A stretch of 64,000 nucleotides of DNA, taken from Afipia sp. (GTDB lineage: Bacteria > Pseudomonadota > Alphaproteobacteria > Rhizobiales > Xanthobacteraceae). Numbering within the stretch: the first letter of the stretch is position 1; the number at the start of each line of letters is the position of its first letter. The notes under the pieces are model-generated. The model was not told where the DNA came from and did not search any database. It was given only the letters and a program-made list of their open reading frames with translations. The position numbers were made by a program, and so were the translations under genes. Below are positions 31,212 to 39,800 of the stretch, in pieces. The stretch spans positions 62,001 through 126,000 of the forward strand of contig JAFKER010000013.1 of the NCBI GenBank assembly GCA_017308595.1, in the 5' to 3' direction.

Positions 31212-32417
31212 ATGGCAGACGAATCTCGCAAGCCTCCGCTCCGTCTGGTTGCACGGCTCCGCCGCGCGCTCGGCGGACAGGCGGGGTGGAGCGGCGTGAT
31301 CGTGCAAATCGTATTCGTCGCGGTTGTGGTCTGGGTCGGTTACGAGATTGTCCAGAATGCGCGCGCCAACCTGCAGGCGCAGCGCATCGCCTCCGGTTTC
31401 GGCTTCCTGTCGAACACGGCCAGTTTCGCGGTCAGTCAGGCGCTGATCCCGTACTCGGAAAGCGACACCTATGCACGGGTGTTCATGGTCGGCCTCCTGA
31501 ACACGCTGCTGGTGTCCATCGTCGGTATCATCATCGCCACCATTATCGGCGTGATTGTTGCGCTCGGGCGCCTGTCACCCAATTGGCTGCTGGCGCGCAT
31601 CTCCGGCGGCTATGTCGAACTGATCCGCAACCTGCCGCTGCTGTTCCAGATCCTGTTCTGGTATCTCGCCGTGCTGGCGACCCTGCCCAGCCCGCGCCAG
31701 AGCATCTCGCTGTTCGGCGCGGTTTTTCTGAGCAATCGCGGACTGATCGTCCCCGATCTCGTTCCGCAGCCACCGTTCGGTGTCTTTATCGCGGCCGTCG
31801 TGATCGGCATTGTCGCGTCGCTCCTGATGCGGCTCTACGCGCGCAGGCAACTCTATGCCGTGGGGGAAAAGATCGCGATCTGGCCGTTCGTGCTGGCGAT
31901 GCTGGTCGGCCTGCCGGTGCTGGCAATCCTGATTTTCGGCGCTCCGTTCACGCTCGACATGCCGCAGTTGAAAGGATTCAACTTTGCGGGCGGCGCGAAA
32001 GTGCTGCCTGAATTCGCGGCGCTGACGATTGCACTGTCCACTTACACGGCGGCATTCATCGCTGAAATTGTCCGCGCCGGATTGCAGTCCGTGCCGAAGG
32101 GACAGATGGAGGCTGGCGCGTCGCTTGGGCTTTCGCGCGGAGAGACGCTGCGGCTGGTCATCATTCCGCAGGCCATGCGCGTGATCCTGCCGCCGCTGAC
32201 CAACCAGTATCTCAATCTCACCAAGAACTCGTCGCTTGCGGTTGCCATAGGTTATCCCGACCTGTTCTCCGTCTTTGCCGGAACGACCCTGAGCCAGACC
32301 GGGCAGGCGGTGGAAATCATCGCGCTGACCATGGGCGTGTATCTTCTGATCTCGCTGGTGACGAGCGCGATCATGAGTTTCTACGGCTGGCGTCTGAACC
32401 GGAGCCTTGCGGCATGA
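31212..32417 (+). CDS. aapQ: General L-amino acid ABC transporter permease
   Basis: 401 residues from ATG 31212 (a TTG at 31197 would add five). Family-typical long HisM-type permease: QRIASGFGFLSNTASFAVSQ near the N-terminus, then GLLNTLLVSIVGIIIATIIG, YVELIRNLPLLFQILFWY, and the EAA loop EAGASLGLSRGETLRLVIIPQAMRVILPPL. Size matches the known AapQ (about 400). Overlaps aapM by four bases (ATGA). Confidence 0.94.
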   Translation: MADESRKPPLRLVARLRRALGGQAGWSGVIVQIVFVAVVVWVGYEIVQNARANLQAQRIASGFGFLSNTASFAVSQALIPYSESDTYARVFMVGLLNTLLVSIVGIIIATIIGVIVALGRLSPNWLLARISGGYVELIRNLPLLFQILFWYLAVLATLPSPRQSISLFGAVFLSNRGLIVPDLVPQPPFGVFIAAVVIGIVASLLMRLYARRQLYAVGEKIAIWPFVLAMLVGLPVLAILIFGAPFTLDMPQLKGFNFAGGAKVLPEFAALTIALSTYTAAFIAEIVRAGLQSVPKGQMEAGASLGLSRGETLRLVIIPQAMRVILPPLTNQYLNLTKNSSLAVAIGYPDLFSVFAGTTLSQTGQAVEIIALTMGVYLLISLVTSAIMSFYGWRLNRSLAA

Positions 32418-33937
32418 CGGATCAGACAGCATTCGTCCGCCAGACCATCACCGAGCCGCGGCGTCCTCCGGTCAGGACGACGGGGATTGTCGGCTTCGCG
32501 CGCGAACGGTTGTTCAACACGCCGCTCAACATCATGATCACGCTGATCGGCGCGGCGCTGCTGTGGCTGATCCTGGTCCCGGTCTTCAAATTCCTTTTTG
32601 TTGATGCGGTCTGGCAGGGCAGCGACCGCAACGCTTGTCTGGAGGCCAATGTCGGGCGTGTGGTCGGCGCGTGCTGGCCTTTCGTGCAGGCGAAGTTCGA
32701 TCAGTTCATTTACGGCTTCTATCCAGAGGACCAGCGCTGGCGGGTCAATCTGACATTCGCGCTCGGGGCGTTGCTGCTGCTTCCGCTGCTGATCCCGCGC
32801 GCACCCGCCAAGACACTCAATTCCGGCCTGTTCTTCTTCGCTTATCCGGTGATCGGCTTTTTCCTGCTGCGCGGCGGCGGGCTGAAAGGCTTTGCCATCC
32901 ACTGGATCGCCGATCTCGGATCGGGCTTCGCGGCCAGTCTTGTGGATGCAGGCAGGCAACTCGCGCAGGCGGGTGCGTCCATGAGCCGGGGCTGGCTCAG
33001 TGCGCCCGCGGCATGGATCGGCGAGGGGCTCGCATGGTTCGGGCAGGGCCTCGGCTGGCTGATCTGGCCGCTGGAATGGCTGCGCGACTACACCGAGAAA
33101 TTCCACTCGCCGTTATGGGCTGACCTGATCGCCACGGCGATCATCGTGTCGCTGATTGCCTTCTTCGTCACCGGCGGTTTCCGCAACGGCTGGCGCGCAC
33201 TGTTCGGCAGCATCGCGGCGTTCGCCGGCATTGCTCTGGTGATCGCGGTGATGGGCCTCGACAAGGGCGGCCTGCCGATTGTCGATACGCGCTCATGGGG
33301 CGGCCTGCTGGTGACGCTGGTGGTCTCGGTCACCGGCATTGTCGCATCGATGCCGGTCGGGATGATCCTCGCGCTCGGGCGGCGCTCGACCATTCCGCTG
33401 ATCCGCGTGTTCTCGATCGCCTTCATCGAGTTCTGGCGCGGCGTGCCGCTGATCACGGTGCTGTTCTTTGCAACCTACATGCTGCCGTTGTTCCTGCCGG
33501 GTAACTTCACCGTCGACGGTCTGGTACGCGTGCTGATCGGCATCGCGCTGTTCGCGGGAGCCTATAATGCCGAAGTCATTCGCGGCGGTCTGCAGGCTGT
33601 GCCGCGCGGGCAGGGTGAAGCCGCTAGCGCGCTCGGCTTGTCCTATTGGAAAACCACCGGCCTGATCGTGATGCCGCAGGCTTTGCGCAATGTCATCCCG
33701 GCGCTGGTCAACAGCTTCATCGCGCTGTTCAAGGACACGACGCTGGTGCTGATCGTGGCGATCTTCGATCTGCTCGGGCAATTGCGTGCGTCGTTCGCCG
33801 ATCCGAACTGGGCGACGCCGACCACGCTGTTCACCGGCTTCGCCTTCACCGGCATCATCTACTTCGTGTTCTGCTTTGGAATGTCGCGCTACTCGCTGTT
33901 CGTGGAACGGCGGCTGAATGCCCACAAGAATGTCTGA
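32414..33937 (+). CDS. aapM: General L-amino acid ABC transporter permease with large internal insertion
   Basis: 507 residues, about 120 more than the roughly 384 I recall for AapM. The N-terminal part (LFNTPLNIMITLIGAALLW) and C-terminal permease domain (SWGGLLVTLVVSVTGIVAS, EFWRGVPLITVLFF, GEAASALGLSYWKTTGLIVMPQALRNVIPAL) are normal. Between about residues 155 and 286 lies an extra segment, first amphipathic and Trp-rich (GWLSAPAAWIGEGLAWFG, GWLIWPLEWLRDY), then two hydrophobic spans. The frame is continuous and joins the canonical sequence cleanly at GLPIVDT. Pairs with AapQ as a membrane heterodimer. Confidence 0.92.
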   Translation: MTDQTAFVRQTITEPRRPPVRTTGIVGFARERLFNTPLNIMITLIGAALLWLILVPVFKFLFVDAVWQGSDRNACLEANVGRVVGACWPFVQAKFDQFIYGFYPEDQRWRVNLTFALGALLLLPLLIPRAPAKTLNSGLFFFAYPVIGFFLLRGGGLKGFAIHWIADLGSGFAASLVDAGRQLAQAGASMSRGWLSAPAAWIGEGLAWFGQGLGWLIWPLEWLRDYTEKFHSPLWADLIATAIIVSLIAFFVTGGFRNGWRALFGSIAAFAGIALVIAVMGLDKGGLPIVDTRSWGGLLVTLVVSVTGIVASMPVGMILALGRRSTIPLIRVFSIAFIEFWRGVPLITVLFFATYMLPLFLPGNFTVDGLVRVLIGIALFAGAYNAEVIRGGLQAVPRGQGEAASALGLSYWKTTGLIVMPQALRNVIPALVNSFIALFKDTTLVLIVAIFDLLGQLRASFADPNWATPTTLFTGFAFTGIIYFVFCFGMSRYSLFVERRLNAHKNV

Positions 33938-33946
33938 GATGAAGCC

Positions 33947-34687
33947 ATGACCGCAGAACCCATTGTCAGCATCTCAAACCTCAACAAGTGGTTTGGCGAT
34001 TTCCATGTGCTGCGTGACATCGACCTCACGGTCGGCCGCGGCGAGCGCATTGTGATCTGCGGCCCGTCGGGATCGGGAAAATCGACGCTGATCCGCTGCG
34101 TCAATGCGCTGGAGGAATTTCAGGAAGGCCGCATCAATGTCGACGGCATCGAACTCGGACCGAACCTGCGCCGCGTCGATGATGTGCGCCGCGAGGTCGG
34201 CATGGTGTTCCAGAGCTTCAACCTGTTTCCGCATCTGACCGTGCTGGAGAACTGCACGCTGGCGCCGATCTGGGTGCGCAACATCCCGAAGAAGGATGCC
34301 GAAGCCGCGGCGATGAAATATCTCGAACGCGTGCGCATTCCCGACAAGGCGGACAAGTATCCGGGCCAGATTTCAGGCGGCCAGCAGCAGCGCGTGGCGA
34401 TCGCGCGCGCGCTGACGATGAATCCGAAGGTGATGCTGTTTGATGAGCCGACGTCGGCGCTCGATCCCGAAATGGTCAAGGAGGTGCTCGACACCATGGT
34501 CGATCTCGCCAAGGAAGGCATGACCATGTTGGTTGTGACCCACGAAATGGGCTTTGCCCGCGAGGTCGCTGACCGCGTGGTGTTCATGGATGCGGGACAG
34601 ATCGTGGAAGCGAACACGCCGGATCGCTTCTTCTCGAATCCGCAGCATGCGCGAACCAAGCTGTTCCTCAGTCAGATTTTGCGGTGA
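33947..34687 (+). CDS. aapP: General L-amino acid ABC transporter ATPase
   Basis: 246 residues with Walker [11 protein letters not shown] loop [13 protein letters not shown], signature [14 protein letters not shown], Walker [14 protein letters not shown] and the switch His in VVTHEMGF. A textbook polar amino acid ABC ATPase energising AapQM. It starts nine bases after aapM and ends the operon, 12 bases before palindromic repeat copy B. Confidence 0.96.
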   Translation: MTAEPIVSISNLNKWFGDFHVLRDIDLTVGRGERIVICGPSGSGKSTLIRCVNALEEFQEGRINVDGIELGPNLRRVDDVRREVGMVFQSFNLFPHLTVLENCTLAPIWVRNIPKKDAEAAAMKYLERVRIPDKADKYPGQISGGQQQRVAIARALTMNPKVMLFDEPTSALDPEMVKEVLDTMVDLAKEGMTMLVVTHEMGFAREVADRVVFMDAGQIVEANTPDRFFSNPQHARTKLFLSQILR

Positions 34688-34699
34688 ATGTCCGAGCGC

Positions 34700-34812
34700 G
34701 TCATTCCGGACAGTCCGCACAGCGGGCTGATCCGGAATCCAGAAGAGCTCATCGAAAGAAAGTAACATCTGGATTCCGGGCTCGCTCGCAATTGCTCGCG
34801 CCCCGGAATGAC
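34700..34812. repeat. Palindromic interspersed repeat, copy B (113 bp)
   Basis: Outer arms GTCATTCCGG (34700-34709) and CCGGAATGAC (34803-34812); inner arms CCGGAATCCAG (34732-34742) and CTGGATTCCGG (34769-34779). Same length and arm offsets as copy C at 35948. Lies between the convergent aapP and cysK genes. Confidence 0.85.
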
Positions 34813-34829
34813 GTTATCTCGTGCGGGGC

Positions 34830-35864
34830 TCACACAAACGGCGGCTTGATCTTGCTTTTGTGTTCAAGCCAGGCCGGGACCGGAAGGTTCTTCGAGCGCA
34901 GGAAGTCCGGATTGAACAGCTTCGACTGATAGCGCGTGCCGTAATCCGCAAGGATGGTCACGATGGTGTGGCCGGGGCCGAGGTCCTTCGCTAGGCGAAT
35001 GGCACCTGCGATATTCACGCCCGACGAGCCGCCGACACAGATGCCTTCGTTTTCAACGAGATCGAACACGATCGGCACCGCCTCGGAATCCTCGATCAGG
35101 TAAGCCTTGTCGACATGGACGCCTTCGATGATCGGGGTGAGGCGGCCGAGACCGATGCCTTCGGTCACTGAGCCACCTTCGGTCGATTTCATCTCGCCGT
35201 GATCGAAGTAGTTGTACATCGCAGCACCACGCGGATCGGCGACCCCGATCTTGATGTCCTTGCTCTTCTCGCGAAGATAGATCGACGTTCCCGCCAGCGT
35301 GCCGCCGCTGCCGATGGAGCAGATGAAGCCGTCGACCTTGCCGCCGGTCTGGTCCCAGATCTCGGGTCCGGTCGACACGTAATGCGCCTTGCGGTTGTCG
35401 AGGTTATTCCACTGGTCGGCGAACAGAACGCCGTTCTTCTCGGTCTTGCGCAGTTCATCTGCGAGACGGCGGCCGACATGCTGGTAATTGTTCGGATTGC
35501 TGAAGGGCAATGCTGGCACTTCGACGAGTTCAGCGCCGAGCAGGCGCAGCACGTCCTTCTTTTCCTGGCTCTGCGTTTCCGGAATCACGATGATGGTGCG
35601 ATAACCGCGCGCGGCGGCGACCAGTGCAAGGCCGATGCCGGTGTTGCCGGCGGTGCTTTCGACAACGAGACCACCGGGCTTGAGATCGCCGCGCTTCTCC
35701 GCCTCAAGGATCATCTGCTTGCCGGCACGGTCTTTCACGGACTGGCCTGGATTCATGAACTCGGCCTTGCCGAGAATGGTGCAACCGGTGATTTCCGAGG
35801 CGCGTTTCAGTTTGATGAGCGGCGTGTTGCCGATGGCTTCGATGACGTCATTACGAATGGGCAT
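34830..35864 (-). CDS. cysK: Cysteine synthase A (O-acetylserine sulfhydrylase)
   Basis: 344 residues. Forms cysteine from O-acetylserine and sulfide with PLP. Landmarks are AIGNTPLIKL, the PLP Lys44 in PGQSVKDRAGK, the substrate loop STAGNTGIGL and the phosphate cup GSGGTLAGTS. It is about 30 residues longer than enterobacterial CysK, with a C-terminal tail PVPAWLEHKSKIKPPFV, as in a longer alphaproteobacterial type. Both flanks carry copies of the 113-bp palindromic repeat. Confidence 0.92.
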   Translation of the reverse strand: MPIRNDVIEAIGNTPLIKLKRASEITGCTILGKAEFMNPGQSVKDRAGKQMILEAEKRGDLKPGGLVVESTAGNTGIGLALVAAARGYRTIIVIPETQSQEKKDVLRLLGAELVEVPALPFSNPNNYQHVGRRLADELRKTEKNGVLFADQWNNLDNRKAHYVSTGPEIWDQTGGKVDGFICSIGSGGTLAGTSIYLREKSKDIKIGVADPRGAAMYNYFDHGEMKSTEGGSVTEGIGLGRLTPIIEGVHVDKAYLIEDSEAVPIVFDLVENEGICVGGSSGVNIAGAIRLAKDLGPGHTIVTILADYGTRYQSKLFNPDFLRSKNLPVPAWLEHKSKIKPPFV

Positions 35865-35947
35865 TGGGACCGGATGATTTGGGCACGGAGGGAAGGGCGG
35901 GAGTATGAACTCGCCAACCTAGCAGGCTGTTCAAAAAGTCACCACCC

Positions 35948-36060
35948 GTCATTCCGGACAGGCCGCGCAGCGGGCTGATCCGGAATCCAGAAAGAATTCA
36001 TCGGAAACAACAGTGTCTGGATTCCGGGTTCGCTCGGTAAGCCTCGCGCCCCGGAATGAC
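35948..36060. repeat. Palindromic interspersed repeat, copy C (113 bp)
   Basis: Outer arms GTCATTCCGG (35948-35957) and CCGGAATGAC (36051-36060); inner arms CCGGAATCCAG (35980-35990) and CTGGATTCCGG (36017-36027). The architecture is identical to copy B; the sequence between the inner arms differs. Sits between the cysK start and the 3' end of the methyltransferase gene. Confidence 0.85.
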
Positions 36061-36067
36061 GGAGGTG

Positions 36068-37297
36068 TCAACCCGATTTGGCGAACACCACCTGACGAAC
36101 GTCGATGTTGCCGGACAGGAAACCGGCTTCGCAGTAGGCGAGGTAGTATTCCCACAGACGCCGGAAACGCTCGTCGAATCCGAGCGGCATCAAGTTCGGC
36201 CATGCCGCGCGGAAATTGTCTCTCCATGTCGCGAGCGTCTTGGCATAATCTTCTCCAAAAATGCGCTCGCGGATGACAGGTACACCGAACTTCTCGCCGA
36301 GTGATTTCAACACCTGCGGCGAGGGCAGCATTCCGCCCGGAAAAACGTACCGCTGGATAAAATCGACCTCGCGCCGGTAGGTGTTGAAGAACTTGTCCTG
36401 AATGGTGATTGCCTGAATGCCCGCAAAGCCGCCGGGAACTAGACGGTCGCGGAGCTGCGAGAAGTATTGCGGCCAGAACTGTTCGCCGACAGCCTCGATC
36501 ATCTCGATAGACGCGATCCGGTCATACTGTCCGCGCTCGTCGCGGTAGTCCTGAAACCGGATTTCGACCTTCTCGTTCAATCCGGCCGCCTGCATCCGTT
36601 TCAACGCGAAGTCGCGCTGCTCGGTGCTGATGGTGAGACCGACAACTTTCGCATCGTGGTGCTTCGCCGCATATTCGGCGAAGCCGCCCCAGCCGCAGCC
36701 AATCTCCAGCACGGTCTGGCCCGGCTGCAAATTGATCGCTTCCGCGAGCCGTCTGTACTTGTTGTTCTGCGCGGCGGTGAGATCGGGCGTATCGTCCTCG
36801 AACAGCGCCGACGAATAGGTCATGCTCGGATCGAGCCACGCCGAATAGAACGAATTGCCAATGTCGTAGTGGGCGTAGATGTTGCGCCGCGCCTGCTTCT
36901 TCGTATTGCGGTTGAACCAGTGACGCACCGACTGCGCAAAACGCGCGACCGGCCTGTCGCCGAGCATGCTCTGGATCAGATCGTGATTGACGCAGAAGAC
37001 ATAGAGAAATTGCGTCAGGTCGGGTGTGTCCCATTCGCGGCGGAGATAAGCCTCGGCGATGCCGATGTCGCCGCCGCGCGCCAGCCGCCAGGCAAAATTG
37101 TAGTTGTAGATGGTCATTTGCGCGGCGGGGCCGGGCTCCAGCCCGCCGCAACGCACGATGCGGCCGTCCGGCAGCGTCATGTCGAGGGTGCCGCGCCTGA
37201 GATTGGATGCGAACCTGATGGCAAATCGAACCAGCTTGGGCACATCCGGCAAGACCGCCTCGACATTGTCAGGGGTCAGGGTGATCACGTCAGACAT
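36068..37297 (-). CDS. Cyclopropane-fatty-acyl-phospholipid synthase-like SAM methyltransferase
   Basis: 409 residues. Adds a methyl or methylene group from SAM to unsaturated fatty acyl chains of membrane phospholipids. An N-terminal lipid-interaction domain (about 1-110) precedes the catalytic part with NIYAHYDIGNSFYSAWLDPSMTYSSA, SAM motif I VLEIGCGWGGFAEYAA, SIEMIEAVGEQFW and FPGGMLPS, all characteristic of Cfa enzymes. It is last in an operon after the FAD oxidoreductase and DUF1365 genes, 12 bases after the latter. Because of this company it may belong to the subgroup making modified (for example methylated or furan) fatty acids rather than plain cyclopropanes; not decided here. Confidence 0.9.
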   Translation of the reverse strand: MSDVITLTPDNVEAVLPDVPKLVRFAIRFASNLRRGTLDMTLPDGRIVRCGGLEPGPAAQMTIYNYNFAWRLARGGDIGIAEAYLRREWDTPDLTQFLYVFCVNHDLIQSMLGDRPVARFAQSVRHWFNRNTKKQARRNIYAHYDIGNSFYSAWLDPSMTYSSALFEDDTPDLTAAQNNKYRRLAEAINLQPGQTVLEIGCGWGGFAEYAAKHHDAKVVGLTISTEQRDFALKRMQAAGLNEKVEIRFQDYRDERGQYDRIASIEMIEAVGEQFWPQYFSQLRDRLVPGGFAGIQAITIQDKFFNTYRREVDFIQRYVFPGGMLPSPQVLKSLGEKFGVPVIRERIFGEDYAKTLATWRDNFRAAWPNLMPLGFDERFRRLWEYYLAYCEAGFLSGNIDVRQVVFAKSG

Positions 37298-37309
37298 CGC
37301 GCAATTCCA

Positions 37310-38176
37310 TCAGTGTGATGTGGCTCTGCGTCCAAATCTTCTGCTCGCGTGTGCCGGCCGTTTGTCCGCCGAACTGTCCTTCTCTGTTGGTCTTGCCACA
37401 ATTCTTGCGCCCTTTAGCCAAAGACGCAAGGCCTCCCAATGGATCGCCGCCATGATTTTGAATGTCACCAACGGCAGTGCAGCGAACGCGCGCGCCAGTG
37501 CTACTGAAGTCAGCCGCCGCCGCTCTCCGCTGAATGCCGCGGCCAGAACCGGACCTTCTGCGTCAGTTTCCAAGATCCGCAGCCGTACAACGTCACCCGG
37601 CGGCGTCACCCGAAAATGATACCGCATCGCCATCTCGATGAAGGGAGAGACGTAAAACAGTTTGTCCTGTTCTTGGCGGATACCGGCAGGGCTGATCTCG
37701 TCCGGACCGACGGGCAGCGCGTAGGCGTGAATTTCGCCGAAGGTGTTGCGGACTTCGTAGATCAGCATCGCAAGCGTGCCATTGGCGCGATAGCAGAAAT
37801 AGACCGACAGCGGATTGAACGTGTAGCCGAGCAATCGCGGATAGCACAGCAGCAGCACCCTGCCGCCGGTGAGGTCAATGCCGTGTCCGTCCGCGCAGCG
37901 CCGGGCGTAGCACAGCAGCGATGAACCATCGCGATCGCCGTGGTCGGATTCATGGAAGCTGTAGAGCGCCGCGCGGTTGACGCCGAACAGGCGCGACTGC
38001 CGGTCGGCTTCATCCAGCCGGCCAAGGTCGATCAGCAGGCTCATGACGCGGTAGCTGAAACGGTGGCCCCCGGACCTTTCCGTTACGGGCTTCAGCCGCG
38101 CATGCATGACGTCGCCGAGATACAGCGCCGCTGCGTCATCGGAGATGGCCTGCAGGTTCGGCGTCTTGTCCCGCAT
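37310..38176 (-). CDS. DUF1365 family protein
   Basis: 288 residues, no signal peptide. Family landmarks are LYLGDVMHARLKPVTERSGGHRFSYRV near the N-terminus, RVLLLCYPRLLGYTFNPLSVYFCY in the middle and KLFYVSPFIEMAMRYHFRV towards the C-terminus. DUF1365 proteins are almost always encoded between an FAD-dependent amine-oxidase-like protein and a Cfa-like methyltransferase, as here; a role in lipid modification is inferred from that company. Spacing of three bases upstream and 12 downstream shows one transcript. Confidence 0.9.
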   Translation of the reverse strand: MRDKTPNLQAISDDAAALYLGDVMHARLKPVTERSGGHRFSYRVMSLLIDLGRLDEADRQSRLFGVNRAALYSFHESDHGDRDGSSLLCYARRCADGHGIDLTGGRVLLLCYPRLLGYTFNPLSVYFCYRANGTLAMLIYEVRNTFGEIHAYALPVGPDEISPAGIRQEQDKLFYVSPFIEMAMRYHFRVTPPGDVVRLRILETDAEGPVLAAAFSGERRRLTSVALARAFAALPLVTFKIMAAIHWEALRLWLKGARIVARPTEKDSSADKRPAHASRRFGRRATSH

Positions 38177-38179
38177 GGA

Positions 38180-39493
38180 TTACTCCGCCGCCTGGGTGAG
38201 TTCTTGCGAGCGCTCATTCCACGGCGCCGATGCGCCAAGGGCATCGGCCACCGCAAATCCAGACCGCAATCCGTCCTCGTGAAAGCCGTAGCCGGTCCAC
38301 GCTCCGCAAAACCAGGTGCGGCGCTTGCCCTGAATCTCTCCGAGCCGCTTCTGTGCCGCGAACGCCGCCGTGTCGTATTGCGGATGATCGCAAAGATAAC
38401 GGCCGAATGTCAGATCCGGATCGGGCGCGAAGGGCGGGTTGAGGCTGACGAACAGCGGCCGCGAACTGTCCAGCCCTTGAAGAGGATTCATCCAGTACGT
38501 CACCGCGACATCGTTCACCGCCGCGCCGTCCCGTTTCCAGCGCAGAAAATTCCACGAGGCCCAGGCGTTCTTCCGCATCGGCATCAGCCTCGGGTCACGA
38601 TGCAGATAAACGATGTTCGGCGCGTAGCGGATGTCGCCGAGCACGCTGCGCTCATTCGCGTCGGCATCGGTCAGCATATCGAGCGCCTGATCGCTATGGG
38701 TGGCGATCACGACATGATCGTAGGTGTCGCTATGCCCGAGACTATCTTCCACAACGACGCCATGGGCGGTGCGCCGGATCGACGTTACGGCGCGGCCGAG
38801 ACGCATACGATCGCGGAAGGCCGCCGTGAGCCGGTCGACATAGACCCGGCTGCCGCCTTTGATCGAGCGCCATTTCGGACGATCGTATTGCAGCAGGCGG
38901 TGATTGCTGAAGAACGCGACGAAGTTCTCGGCGGGAAATTCGAGAATGCGGCTCGCGGGTGCGGACCAGATCGCGGCCGCCATCGGCGCGAGATAATCCG
39001 TCAGCAGGCGCGGCGCAAAACCGCGCATCCTGAAATATGTGCCGAGCGACAGGCCGGACAGAGTTCCGTCCGCGTGATCTTTCACGCTGGCGTCGTTGAA
39101 CGTGAGAATGTCGCGAAGCATCCACAAATAGGATGGGGAGAGCAGGTTTCTCGGTTGCGCGAACAGGCCCTTGGCCGTTTCTGGCCAGGTATCGCCGCCT
39201 CCTTTCCATTCGAAGCGGCCATTATCCGCCGTCACTGCGAAGCTCATGCAACTCTCGACCGTCTCGACACCGAGGTGGTCCAGCAAAGCGGTAAATCCCG
39301 GATAGTTCACCTCGTTGTAGACGATGAAGCCGGTATCGACGGCAACCGGGGTTCCGTCATAATCGACCGTAACCGTGTGACTGTGTCCTCCGGGGCGAAG
39401 CTCGCGCTCATAGACCGTGACCGGATATCGCCGGGACAAGGCCCACGCGGCGGCGTTCCCGGCAATTCCCGTTCCAATAATCGCAATTCGCAT
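38180..39493 (-). CDS. FAD-dependent amine-oxidase-like oxidoreductase
   Basis: 437 residues from ATG 39493, which follows a GGGGGTCTGG ribosome-binding region; the TTG at 39511 is a poorer start. The N-terminal MRIAIIGTGIAGNAAAWALS is a dinucleotide-binding beta-alpha-beta unit, with VYERELRPGGHSHTV completing FAD binding. GSRVYVDRLTAAF and VVIATHSDQALDML are typical of the NAD(P)-binding/amine oxidase superfamily. Enzymes of this subgroup occur with DUF1365 and Cfa-like methyltransferases; a desaturase or oxidase role on fatty acyl chains is likely but unproven. First gene of the three-gene operon. Confidence 0.88.
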   Translation of the reverse strand: MRIAIIGTGIAGNAAAWALSRRYPVTVYERELRPGGHSHTVTVDYDGTPVAVDTGFIVYNEVNYPGFTALLDHLGVETVESCMSFAVTADNGRFEWKGGGDTWPETAKGLFAQPRNLLSPSYLWMLRDILTFNDASVKDHADGTLSGLSLGTYFRMRGFAPRLLTDYLAPMAAAIWSAPASRILEFPAENFVAFFSNHRLLQYDRPKWRSIKGGSRVYVDRLTAAFRDRMRLGRAVTSIRRTAHGVVVEDSLGHSDTYDHVVIATHSDQALDMLTDADANERSVLGDIRYAPNIVYLHRDPRLMPMRKNAWASWNFLRWKRDGAAVNDVAVTYWMNPLQGLDSSRPLFVSLNPPFAPDPDLTFGRYLCDHPQYDTAAFAAQKRLGEIQGKRRTWFCGAWTGYGFHEDGLRSGFAVADALGASAPWNERSQELTQAAE

Positions 39494-39800
39494 CCAGACC
39501 CCCGTTGACAAAACCGTGTCAGAGATACGGGCGGGATGCTGACGAGGTTTCAGGCGCCGCGTTGTCGGCTCCGGGCTGTTCCGGACGAGCGAATCGGAGA
39601 TGAAATCTTCGTAAGACTGGAAATGTTCAAGTCCCCGAATTTCAAAAAGCCCTCATTTGCAGGGATAACCCGGATTTCCGGAGTGACACCGCAAGGACAC
39701 AGGTGCCTCTTGTGTTGGGGAACGCAATGGAACATCCCTGTGCGCCGCGATAACAGCCAGCTACACTCAGATTCTGGCTTACGGAGAATGGTTTACGCCG
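39494..39800. other. Divergent intergenic region between the lipid-modification and RND operons
   Basis: 307 bases that must hold both promoters. A TTGACA (39504-39509) is present but has no matching -10 at 17 bases. No regulator gene or strong palindrome was seen. A tiny frame, ATG 39788 to TGA 39808, overlaps the GTG start of the next gene out of frame. Confidence 0.35.

Noticed and set aside
28622-36060. CRISPR-like array
   Set aside because: The three repeats are far apart, lack regular spacers and are double palindromes between genes; no cas gene is present.
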